Source: Lingula anatina
Taxonomy: Eukaryota; Brachiopoda; Lingulata; Lingulida; Lingulidae
Direction: 5' to 3'
DNA: 62,000 nucleotides
Assembly: GCF_001039355.2 (NCBI RefSeq)
Contig: NW_019775402.1
Location: 292,080 to 354,079, forward strand
The position numbers and the translations under genes are program-made. Below the pieces are notes generated by a model, which ran no database searches, was not told where the DNA came from, and saw only the letters and a list, made by a program, of their open reading frames with translations. Positions 1-12,900 of this stretch are shown piece after piece (position 1 is the first letter of the stretch; every line of letters starts with the position of its first letter).

Positions 1-415
1 GTAGTAAGTCATATACTGGCAATTTACTGTGACCTTAAAATTGACCTTTGACCATCTTTTTACTATGAACTGAACTTTGCAAATTTTCTTTCTCCTTTAT
101 CTCTAAAACTGACAGAGATAGGTCCATAGTTACTATTGAACTTGAATAGGAAGTAATACACTAGCAATCTGTGACCTTGAAATTGACCTTTGACCTACTT
201 TTTATGATGAACTGCTTTTTGCATGTTTTCAGGCCTTTAAATCTGCAAAATTGGCAAAGAAATGCCCATGGTTGCTATTGAACTTGAATAGAAATTCATA
301 AACTATGATATTGAAATTGACCTTTGACCTACTTTTTCACCATGAACTGAGCTTTGCATATTTTCTTGCCTCTCATATCTTTAAAACTAGCAGAGATGTG
401 CCCCTTGTTGCCCCT
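1..415. repeat. Tandem repeat, period ~138 bp, about 2.7 copies, carrying DR1 motifs
   Basis: Three successive units each carry the phrase TTGACCTTTGACC followed by a 'tttttacnatgaactg'-type block and a 'ttgaacttgaata' block. The phrase starts near 42, 184 and 318, so the unit is 134-142 bp long. Copies are diverged by point changes and small indels. The array lies in an intron of the RBMS gene and may continue upstream of the window. The phrase contains two TGACCT half-sites spaced by one base, the DR1 arrangement bound by HNF4 and RXR-type nuclear receptors; any function here is inference. Confidence 0.8.
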
Positions 416-779
416 AGGTTTTCTCTTTTGTCAGCATATATGCACCATTAACAACACTTTTCAAGGAAAACCAATAGGCCTTTTGTCTAGAGAATACAGG
501 AGTGATCAAGGGTAGGAAAATGCAAGTCAATTCGAAAATCTGCTTGATTGTACCATTTTTAGTTATATTTTTTTGCATATTTTGAGAACTCTTATTGATT
601 GCATCTTATAGAGCTTGTCAAGCACAAGACTGGTGATGGTGTCCCTTTTTGGAAGGGGGGGGGGTCCATACGAATGCCCTTACTCCAGCTGGTGGTACAA
701 TATCCGGAGGCGGTATCGCCTCTCTGATCCTCTAGTTTGTGAATGTATTGATATTTGCTAAAAAGCTTGAATTGCTATG

Positions 780-829
<50 letters not shown>

Positions 830-830
830 A
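780..830. repeat. (TTA)n microsatellite
   Basis: About 16 uninterrupted TTA/ATT units lie roughly 55 bp upstream of the acceptor of the first visible RBMS exon. Confidence 0.95.
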
Positions 831-883
831 AGCATTTATTTTGATTAACTTTCATGATTTCTATAACTTGCTCGTTCTTTCAG

Positions 884-942
884 ATATGGTAAGATCACCT
901 CCACAAAGGCAATAATTGACCAAGCAACAAACAAATGTAAAG
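884..942 (+). CDS. RBMS: RBMS exon: RRM1 middle ([13 protein letters not shown]...)
   Basis: It is flanked by ttctttcag and gtaaat. The first base completes a codon from an upstream exon outside the window, and the exon ends in phase 1 within the RNP1 glycine codon. The peptide [20 protein letters not shown] is the RRM1 loop characteristic of RBMS proteins. Confidence 0.9.
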
Positions 943-3900
943 GTAAATACACTGTTGGCAGCGGTTGGGATGAAATGTGCTCGACAGCTTAATCTTTACT
1001 TTGATAGTTATCTTTTCATATTTTTATAATATTACATAGGAAAAGGTGATGCTTCAAAGCCTAAGTAATTCAAGGAGAAAAATAGTATTTTTCTTCTATT
1101 GTTTATGTTTTAATACTACATATTCTTCTTTCTTTTGTAAGTCACTCAAAAAAATATGCTTTTCATTTATTTGTTTCATTTTAATACCACCATTTCTTCT
1201 TTCTTCTGTAGCTCATTCAAAAAAGTTATCATTTTTTAATTTATATGCTTTGTTTTCATATCCTCTTTTCCTCCCTCTTTGCAGGGTATGGTTTTGTGGA
1301 CTTTGAATCTCCCCAGGCCGCTGACATAGCCGTGAAGGCACTGCAGGCTCAAGGTGTCCAGGCACAGATGGCAAAGGTAGGCAATGTGAGTAACATCTGG
1401 GGAGTGGACAAACTGACCACAACATCCTTATTTATTTCTTTAATTAAGTTCATTTTTATATATTTTGATTTTAAAAGTGTGCTGGTATTAATTATTATCA
1501 TTTTTTATATATAAAGGTTTGATGGTTTTAAATTGGGAAACAAATGAAATGATTTTTAATGATGTGATTTCATTATTTAAGGAAATTATAAAATGAAAAT
1601 TGTTTTCGTGAATACATTTTCTTGATGCCATCCTCAAGACAGGACCATAACACCTTCAGGCCTGCTACCTTAGGAAAATAATTTTGTTCGCTTACTGATA
1701 CTTCTTATTTAATAACTGAATAATATTCTGACCAGGTATGCATAATTAAAATGGCGAATGATTGCTTTGCATTTCCACATTTTGAAGTGAAATGTGTACA
1801 TATGTAGATAGACAGAATGTTGTTCAAGTAATTTTCAAACAAATGAGAAAACACCACTTCCAAATCAGATGTGTAAAACAACTATCTCGATTCCTCCAGT
1901 CCAATTTTGCAACCCCACCTTGTCACACAATTTCGGTACACAGCACATTTCGTGTACGTTCCATCATCAAAAAAAAAAAAAAAAAAAAAAAAAAAACCAT
2001 CTGTAAGTAACACGTCCTGGAAAACAAACCAACACTGATCTATTACTAATTGTTCTCGCGAGCAGGAGACTGGCAATTAAAAGAGCATCCTTAAGATTTA
2101 TTGTGCCGGTAGCAATGGCTAATTGATCACCCAAGAACAGCTGAGAGAGGATGAGGTAGAAGGCAGCTGGTAGGCGGGAGAGGCCCCGGTTTACAGAGAT
2201 GTCAGACTGTGTCTTAGACTTTGTAATTGATAGGTTCACCTGGTCCTGCGTTCTGGAATGTGCGCTCTCACAAGATTGCTCATAGCGACAGCAGTATGGC
2301 CACTGTTTTTCACGATTCCATGCACCCATGCTCTTACAGGTTGATTCTTTTGAGAATTTTGTCAATTGCGTTTGGAATTCTCATGGATTGAACATTTTAT
2401 TTCTTTATTTATTTTTGTATATTATTTTATTTCACCACTTTGTAAGGAATTGTTTATCAGTTTTGTTCAAGTTCAGTAAGGAAATGCCAAAAGACTTTTT
2501 GACTGTACTTGTTCCCATCATAGAGTTCTTACACGCATACCGCCAAGGTCCTGGCCAGGAGGTTACATACTTTCTAGACAGAAATAAGTGTTCAGTTTCT
2601 CCACTTACTGTTAATCTTTTTTTCACTGACCTTTCCACAGAGAGGCAGTTTGTTTATCATAGGTGGCCAGAACGCTTACCTGCCAGTATGGCTCTATATG
2701 TATGTATGGTTTATTATTTCTCTTGGGCCCACTTAAAGAACCACCAATCTGAAACTCTACTCCATTCTAACTTTGTTGTAAAACAGGGCTAATATCTTTA
2801 TTAAAGTGGAGTGAAACCGATTTGTTTTAGGTCAGTGTTCGCAAAAGATCTTCAGTCTTTGAGTTAAGATGTACTTTCGGCTTAAAGTTCTCATGTGAAA
2901 AGTGATCCTTGAAGCCATGCAGTTGTTCAGCATGAGAAGTAATCTCATTACTTAAAAAGCATTAAGTCTGTTTGGATAGAAAATGGAAATATATTTCACA
3001 GTTAAAATCCCATGAGCAACCCCAGAATTGAATGGAAAGATTTTAGACCAAAAAAAAAGAAAGAAAAAAACCTGTGAATTGTTGCCCTAAAATGCAAAAT
3101 TAAATAGGAATTTTTGAGACAACAAAGATATGTGAATTTTTGCCCCTGAAACACATCAATCTCTGTCTGTATATCTTTAACCATCCATTATATGAAGTGA
3201 TTGTCCTTTCATGAAATGCGGATATGACCGTCATCCGAGGACAAACACGCAATGATTTATGGTTGAAAAAGGCCTATTTCCTATTTCGTTGATTTGAATG
3301 GAACTTAAAAAAAATAAGTGCATGTACTTGAGAAAACTTTTTACCCTGGTTTAAAATGGTTGGCATGAAGTGCTGAAGTTCATCATCTAGAGTCACTTGA
3401 AGTGGTGTTGGTGTAAGATCGCTGTAACTTGAAAGGCTTTTGTTCTATACTTGCATTAAAGGGTCTTCGGTGAATGACACGCAATAGTTAAATTAAAAAC
3501 TGGATTATGTCGTCTCAGCATGCGTCCTTTTTTATGCAGGAAACCTGACAAAATGGGAGTACTGGTCTCCAGCTTGAGTTTAGGAAGGCCAGTTTACACT
3601 GGAAGGAAATGGAACCATTTTGTCATGGTTCGATCCAAGATTGTTCCGTTTAGATTGCAATCAATGTGATGTCAAAGGTAGATTTAAAGAGTATAGCAGA
3701 TGAAAGTTGAGATTCTTCGAGGCATAACAAATACGTCTCTGAAGTTATGCCCTATGGGTTTGATCCAGGAGCGCATTAATGCATTAATGACCGCAGTGTA
3801 AACTCCCCAAGAGCAAAATATATAAAGAGTAGATCTTAAAGTTCAAGGCATGTTACACTTGACCGACTTTAATGAACCAGCTCAAACTTATTTGACAGAA

Positions 3901-6900
3901 CAGACTTTTTGAAGTCTAAATGTCACGGAGTGGCTTAAGTAATGATTTAATCAGGCATAAATGAGCATACTTCCTGTATATAAAAGAGACCTACTGAAAG
4001 TGGCCATATTCCTTACTATAGACTGGAGAGTTTTGCTGTATTTGTTTCATTTAAATAAGGTCTTATTCTTCAGATCCTCATTTGTTGACCGAGTACATAT
4101 TTTCTTAGACCTAGAGGCTGTTTTCCATTTTTGATACTGATATATTACAATTGTTCAGATCATGCTTCTCTTTTCTCACATTTTAATGTAAAAAAAGAGT
4201 GGACATTATGCACATTCTCACATTGAGGTCCTTTCCTTCTGTGATACGAATTGTACAACTACATCATATTCCGCATATCAGCACGTCCTCACAAAAAAAG
4301 ATAAATTGCGTAAACACACTTTTTACACCTAATGTCAGCAAAATTAAATGTTTTTTTTTAGAAGATTGGTCATCTATGAAAGCCTATAATGTACTCTGTA
4401 AATAGACAATTTTGTTGACCTTATTGCTCTTATGGCTTCAAAATACATTTCCTCCTTGCTGAACTTGATTCGGAGAAAGATTCTAGGCTCAAAGGCAGCA
4501 TGCTTCTTTGTGGAGGAAATTGATAGTCACAAAAATGTAGATTTAAGTTATCTGACCTGTATCAAGAGTTTCACCTTTAAAAAACCATCTTCTGTGCATT
4601 TCTCCTGTGATCCTTTACATTTTTTTTAAAGATATCTGTATACAGATCAGGAAGAAAACATTTTTAAAGAAGGGGAGTGCATAAAAAAGGCATAGAAGAT
4701 CTAGAGAATGAGGATGAAAAGAATGAAATGGAAAGAACAGGAATTGATGATGTGTGTAAGACTAAAATAAACCCAAAAAAGGAATCATGCAACCAATTCC
4801 AAGTCAGAAGTCAAGGTGAAACAATTTGTGAAATCCAAGATTAGATAAAAACTTGTGCAATCTAAGGCCAGATGAATATGGGTTATAGGAAATCGAGGGG
4901 AAATAAATTTCTTTGGAGATTGTCTTTGTTATCATGGTTGTTCATTTGTCCTTAGAGCATTTGAGTCCTAAGGTCAGATGAATAGTTTGTCACATGGTTG
5001 GCATTGTCCCCAGTTTACCCTCATGATCAAGGTGTCATCCAACCATGGGTCAGCGGTTGACGCTGTCCCCAGTTGCCATGGCAATTTGTAAACTAAACAG
5101 AAGACATCTATTTGAATTATTGTAAGGCAGTGAAGTTTTTGTCATGATGACAAAATAAGTTACAGTTATGAACTGTTTGCAATTGGTGGCACAAAGGTGG
5201 ATTTGATTAGCAGTTGCACAAGCCTGACAGTTTTTGTCTAAACCGTAGCTTGGATTTGTTTTCAAATTTCATTTTGTTTATGCTACCAGTTAGCCCCTCC
5301 GAGAAATTGGTGCCAATTAAAAAAAAATTATGAATGACAGCACACAATGATACAAACATGTTTATTTATTATTCTAACCACCCAAGTCAAAAACTTCTAA
5401 CATTGCCACATTTTACCCCAAAAATACATGCTGAAATTGGAACTAGGCCAACTTAAAACCAAAAAAAACTTGTGCAGAAGCACCATGGTTTTAAACCTTA
5501 GTTCAAATTCCTCCGTCTGTCAAGCTACCCCAACATCACACAATAGTTTTGGATCAAGTATCATAGAAACAACAAATACAATTATGTTTTGGACTTCTCC
5601 GATTCCTTGCAAACATTTCACAAAGAGTCATTTGATGACTTTGTGGCTGGGAGCATTTTCTGGAGTATATTATTCTTCCAGCTGAGTAGACATGTGTTAG
5701 GAATTTCTGTCTGGATTAGAAAGTAGTAGAGTTACCTCGTGAAGGTTTTAGACATTACCTTAAAAAAAGAGAGGCAATGAAAATTTGGCAGCTGTGAAAA
5801 TAAACCTGGTAATGATGGATAGGAAAAGTTTCACAGTCAGGGAGAGCTTGACACTTGATTTTAATGAAATTATAAACAACCCATACCTCCAGATACATAT
5901 GTATATATATACAGAATTAGAGTTGTGAAAAAGCAGGTACCTGAGCATTAAAATATACCCAACATAGCTTAACATACGAGTTACATTGGTAAAAAAGATC
6001 TTTGACGTATGAAAAAGTTAGATCTGGAGGTACATTGAAAATTTGAAATCCAAAATAAAATAAAAATTCAACTAGTTGGGAAATTTAAGACAACTGCACA
6101 TTCTTCAACTATGTTCATTTTCTTTTTTCATGGTATATTACTTAAGAATAAAATGCTATTCATGCTTTTATTGCATTCATATATCTACCTATTTTTCATT
6201 CCAGAATTCCTGAGAGGAGATATCTATGAAATAGGCAGTCGGTTCCTGAATGTATTTGCCCATTCCAGAGAGAAGAGGAACCCCCCCCCCCCCCCAAAAT
6301 AATTTTTCTCTCACTTTTCTCTAATATCACTATGGACTTAAAAGCCAAGACGTCCATCTTTTCATGAGAGCCTGCTTTGAGCTTTTTCAATTTTTCTATT
6401 TTTTTCCTACAATCATCAATTCTTCCAACACAGATCTTACTTTGCATGAAATTTACAGGGACATTTTCTCCTGTTCCAGTCAGCAAAAGGAGAGTCATAT
6501 TTTGGTCTTATTTTTGGTCTGGACTTTTTTACGTTCTACAGAAAAAAAGTGCATCGCAAAATTTATCTCCCCCTTCTCTCTTCCTCATTTCAGCAACAAG
6601 AAGAAGACCCCACAAACCTCTACATTGCTAACCTTCCCATGTACATGACAGAGCAGGATCTAGAAAATATGTTCACCCCCTACGGAACTGTCATTTCCAC
6701 AAGGATTCTAAGAGACCAGAGTAGTAACAGCAGGGGGGTGGGGTTCGCCAGAATGGAAAGCAAAGAGAAATGTGACCAGATTAAACAGGCATTCAATTCA
6801 AAGATTTTACCAGGTTAGTTACTAGGTTATTGTTTGAATTATTCTGGATTATGATATAGGTTAGAAAGAATGTACAGATAATTTTGTTAAAAACTTTTTG

Positions 6901-9900
6901 AGAATCGTAATGATTTATTACAAAAATCAAGCAAACTTCATGTTACTCTAAAAATATGGTGAATGTATACTTAAGAAGCCTTAGAACAGCCTAATCTTGG
7001 ATTATATATTATTCAAGCAAGAAATAGTATAGCGTGGTTGCTTGTGGGGAGCTGCTGACCTTGAAAAAAAAGGGATATATTCAAAACACATAACACCGGA
7101 AGCAATGGCGATTCATTTGATTAAATTATGTGTTTTAATCCCCTCACAAGGTTGTAAAGACGCCCTCTTGGTCAAAAATGCTGATGGCGGAAACAAGAAG
7201 AAGACACAGTACAAACAGAACCCAGGATGGACAGACCGCGGCGGGGAGGTAATAGCCTCTTTAACTCATATTTTTTGTTTCTTTCAAATATTCTTTGCTC
7301 ATGGAGATATTAACACACACACACTCACACACACACACACATACACGCACACGCACACACACACACACATAACACACACACACTAAGGCTACATTCACAA
7401 TGAAACTATCCGGCTAGCTGCTGAGCACTAATTCTACGGGAACTCATTGAATGCAATCAGATTAACACACTCAAATGTGTCTTTCTCACATTGAGTAGAA
7501 TATAGAAAAGCTGGTGATTAAGCGAGTACATTGGAAACCAGAGGTGGGGTGTTAGTCTGTTAACCTGATGGCATTCAGTCAGAGTCCCTGTGGCGTTAGT
7601 GTGCAGTAGCTAGCATGATAGATTCATGGTGAAAGCACCCTTATATACTCAACATGTAGAGGCCACAATGAACGTACTAGGATGTACTTATATATTGCCA
7701 CATACTGAAAGTCCAGAAATAGGTTTAAAACTATTTATTTATTGTTCCTTGTTTGAAATTCTCACCAATAATGAATTAATTGGCTGTCAAGTGGAGAACG
7801 CATATGCATTTAATTTCAAAACCTGTTTCTAAATTTACAAAGTCAATAAATGACAGCTGTGACGCTGACAATGTTGAAAACTGCTGAATGGTTTGTAAAC
7901 AACTGTTTATTCTTTGTTTCCAGGGAATCGCACTGGCGTATGATCAGAGTGCGGCTGTTCAGAATGGGTAAGACAAAAAAATACACAGGATGTCAAGACT
8001 CACGTGGAACATATACATTTTGATAATGTTAAGTGATAAAAGCAGGTTAAAATTTCTGTAGACATTTTGAGGATTGAAGGCATTTGCCTACCCTATCTCA
8101 ACCATAGGTAGAAATCAATCAGTGGAATAACAGAGGGATTAGATTGGCTTATTTAGGTTAGAAAATTGTAATGGCATCTTCATAGGAGATAGTTGGTGAT
8201 AAGTGTAGCTGAAGGAACACAGAATTTGTCTCTTGGTATTCTACAAACAATCCTTGTATATAATAAATGATAAATTTGTAATAAATTATGGTTGATAATA
8301 ATGTTGAACTTAGAACACTAGAAAGGTAGCAACAGTATTGTAAACTTAGTGAGAGTCAGTTTTTAACCTTGGTTTTAGTAAATCTTCTTTGATTGATAAA
8401 TAATAACTATCATTCTACAAAGATCAATCCAAATCGGTGGGTACACTCTCTGAATGCAAACGGATTAACATTTTATCGCACCTCCTCTTGGCATTGAGTA
8501 ATATACAGAAAAGGTGGTGATTATATAAAGACATTGGACAAAAGAGGAGGCGTGTTAAACTGATTGCGTTTAGCGAGAGTCCCCATGGAGTTGGATAGCC
8601 CCATGTAGACTGATAGTTTTATTGGTAATAGGCCTTTATAACAGACTGTTACATATGATGTCTACAATTGCCAGCCTATGATGTTATCCATGTCATTTTA
8701 TCATTACAGCCTTTATCCTTATAGCCTCGCACAGACTATGATTTCGCCAGGGATGGTCCCCCGTTACACGGTCGCAACCACCGCCGCGGCGGGCAACTAT
8801 CCCGTGCAAACGGGGGGCACGTCTTGGATGTACCACCCTCAGCACGTTATGCAATCCGCCATCACGCCCGTAAGTGCTACTTTCGTGGACGACCACAGAC
8901 CGGTAAATTTATGGCAAGGGGTGGAACCCACTTTATTCTGGTACACCACACTGTCAAATATGACAACAGTATTTATTATATATATATATATTCATCATAT
9001 ATCACATTATCAAAGATGTATATATAGAAAAACTATATATATATTTCTGTATATATTATATTATATATATATACATATTTATCCCCTGTCTAACCCAAAA
9101 TGGCATGGTTGTCAGAACAGCAGCAAACTAACAACTTGGCGAGATGTTTATATTTTTACGTGGGGAGCCATATTGGCTGTGGCGAGTGTTCTGTGTCCTT
9201 CACTGGCTGCCAGATGGGGATTGGTGCTTAGCTGACGGATTTGTTGTTTGAACCTACCTGCCCACACAGGCGGCCATTTTTCTTTCTTCGTCAATTGAAA
9301 AATATCCCATAAGAGTGCCAAATTTTCAACCAGTTAGAAAAATAATGGCTATATGTAAATATACATCTGTGCCCGTACATAAAAATCATTAGATAAGTCT
9401 ACCATAATTTAGCTGTGGTCATAAAAATCCTGAAATTATTAATCCTACAGCTTTTATTACCTGGATTAGCTAATGAGAGTACAAGAAATATTCAGTCCTC
9501 GAAAGTTTCTCGAAACGGAAACCTGAGGTCAATGAAACTGTTAAGTCCTTACCATCACCTGGAATCAAAATTAATGTTGACATACTAAATGAAAAATAGT
9601 TGAAAATGCAGTTCTCACCAGATTTTTAAATAAGTTTGCTTGTCAGCTTGGTACCTTTTCCCAGTGGTATAGTGTCAAAGTGGAGGACCCGGGACAGTAT
9701 GGGAGGGAATATACTTACTTGGCTTGTCCCTGAAGCAATTAGTTCCCCATCTCAAATACATGCACCATTCGCTTCATTATTGATGTCTGTAACAGTCCTG
9801 AGATCATAACACAAGTCTTTCTCAAATCAAAAAAATATATATATAAAACTATTGGAAAAGCTACAATTTTGAGATGTTGCCTTCTGCTGTTACTTGGCAG

Positions 9901-12900
9901 TTGGTTCACATCTTTGCATGTATGTTATCTAAAGCAATTAAAGTAACAAATAAATGTTGAATATTTGGTTGTTTAGCTTAAGAGGGGGAATTCTGTGGGT
10001 ATAAACAACAAACCTTTTGTGTTTGGAGGAAAGTTTGTGTTATGATTACACAGTGTGTGTTGTCAACTGACCAGCCTTTTTCACTCGCTCAAAAAAAAAA
10101 AAAAAAAAAACGGTGTAATTTTACCAAATCATATTCTATTTATCATGATTGAATTGATTGATAGATGAATATTCAGATGTCCTTCTTTATCTTCTGTCAA
10201 CCAGTGTCCACATATGCTAATATAATGGCACACATACAAAGTCACGCACGCACACACGCACACATGCAATGCACGCTGTATACGGGCACAAATGTAAACA
10301 CACATGTTGCATTCACTAAGCAACCCTATTCATCACAAATCAAATCACATTCAGAGCTTTTCGAATTATCTTTGGCTGACCCCTTCTCATTGTGATTATC
10401 TTTTGTGATTACATCATCACCTTGTTTGTTTGTTTGTAGTAATAATTATTCTGTGAATTGTTCTGTGTGATTTGTCAATTCAATTCGTTCTTGAGGTGCT
10501 TTTTTGAATGAAGACAAACCCTAACTGGTTTAAGAGCTAACGGCATCACACGATGACCTAACTAGCCTCTGCACAAACTGTTCTTGTATGTCACCCACCT
10601 CCATCATGATAGGGGAATTGATTTTCAGTAAGTGAATTTCAACCTGAATGATTTGGGAACAGTCATCCAGGAGACTTTTGATTGATTTGCCAGTTACCAT
10701 AGAAACTAAATTTTGCCATGAAAGACCATTTGGATGGGCAGATCCAGAGATATTTTCTGAGAGTCTTTCGAGTCATCTTTGTTGATCCTTCCTCCATTTT
10801 TTTACCATCTTCCGGCAGAAAAACAATAGATGCCCGTCAATGTAAACTTGAAAATTTTGACCCTCTTCAGGAAGACCCATAAGACAGCCTCTATCCCCCT
10901 CTGTTTGATTAGTTGACAATATCTTATCCAGTACACGGGTACAGCACTGGGAGGTCCCAAGGCATGGAGACAGCTGTATCACTTAAGTGATTTGGTCATC
11001 TTGTGATGTCATTTAGACTTAAACCAGTTCAGGTACCTTTGCCATGAAGCAGACATTTGGAATCAAAACGAAAGAAAGAAAGACAATATTGGAAACTGTT
11101 GCATAAGTCAAAGAATCTGTCTTGTGAAAGCATCTTTTTGTCTTTTACTGAAAAATTAATGTTTTTAATGTTGTTTTATTAAAAGTCTTTGCACTTGAAA
11201 CCACTTATTTTTAATTGACCAGTAATAAACTGCTGTTAGCTTTTACAAGACTTTAAAATAACAAAAATGTTCCAGGTTTGTCTTCATGGATATGTCAAAT
11301 GGCACCTCAAATGATGTGTGTATCACCTTGTAAATGCATAAATTATGATAATTAATTCATCACAGAATGTGTAGTTAATCAAAGTGATTGTGCCCAGTTA
11401 AGACATTTCTGTCCAATCTGCAGCCCAGGTCAGTATGATGAATGCACAATCTTGATCGTAATTTTGGCCAGATTTTGTACAAATGCAACCCTCAGTGAGG
11501 ACTATGGGCATCATTTAAACATTAGCACGCCTCTGGACACAATATTGGCATATGTTTTGATACATTTGCATCTTTTTATTCACTGCAAGGTACATATTTG
11601 GTCTTCTTTATTATTGATTATAAGGAACATCACATTTGTACTCTGTTCTTGCAGAAAAAAAAGGCTGTATTTGTACATGTTCCCACTTTTCATCATGTTT
11701 CCAACCATGTTAGATTGCCATATCTTGGTTAAACTTATCTTCACAATGTGTTTGATAACAATTTCATCATTATACGACATCATTCAATTGACTTCGGCAA
11801 TATTGGCAGGGTGGGACAACAGAGGGATTAGATTGCCTCCTTATGGTGAGCTAATTGTAACAAGACAGCTTGATAAGATTGGTTGTTACCAAGATGGGTT
11901 GTTTCAACTTGGCTGGAAACGCCGTTAATGTTAAATCTGACCTGCTTTGATAATGTAGTCAGTAAAGCACTAGAAATCCTAGAGTAACATTTTTCATGTA
12001 GCTTCAGAGATAAGTCCAAGTAATTGTGTTAACAAGAGCATGTGAATTCCATGGCTCACCTCTATGTACCCTGACCTAGTTTTGAATTTAGACTCCAATT
12101 CTACATTGGGAAATGCTACCTAGTTTACTTTTTAAAGTAATCTGAAAAAGAAAGATTTCTTAGATACAGTGTACAAAAGACGAGAATGTTTAAGAGAAAG
12201 AAAATATTTTTTTACAAAGCAAAGCATAAAAACAAGACTGTTACAACTTTGTACTCATTTGATTCAAGTATCATTATGAAAAAAAGAAGCTTTTAAAAAT
12301 ATTCGAGCAACAACACACTGCATTTGATAACTCGATTCTTAGATCAAGGGTATCTCACAGATTGAAAATTCTCTCAGAAAAAATCATTCATCCCAATGTA
12401 GAATCCGAGTTTTCTTTTAAGACTGGGAATCGGGGTGTAGTATACTCCAATGCTGCTTCCTTACAACTTCTCCCCTCTCCTCACTCGGCAAAAACTGCTT
12501 GTTAATAATGATAATCCCAATGCTAGATTGTTAATTTCTGTATATTATTTTTGCAATGGGGAAAGAGACATTTGGACCAACTGACCTCTACCTGCTGACA
12601 GCTGTGTGAGGGGGCTATCAATATTTATTAAAGGTCTTAAATGCTGTTTATATGAATGCTGACAGTTGGTGGTGCTGGGAGGCAATATAATGGGGGTTCT
12701 ACCTCTTGGGCATGCATGAGCCTCGTGTTCGCACATGCAGCATTTTCTTTCGATATTTTCCTGGTTTTTCTACTTCTTATTTATTTTCGTGTATATATTT
12801 TTACCATGTGTGTGAGTTCATATTTATGTGTATCCTTCAAACCTTGCTTATTTTATGTGTTTATTATTTTATATATATGTTTGCATGGAAAGCTTTCGAA

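Noticed and set aside
2328-2792. 154-codon open frame in the RBMS intron
   Set aside because: No family similarity, starts in AT-rich sequence, no matching splice sites, and not part of the RBMS reading frame.
6196-6648. Overlapping open frames on both strands beside the RRM2 exon
   Set aside because: They are shadows of the real exon and of the C run at 6281-6296.
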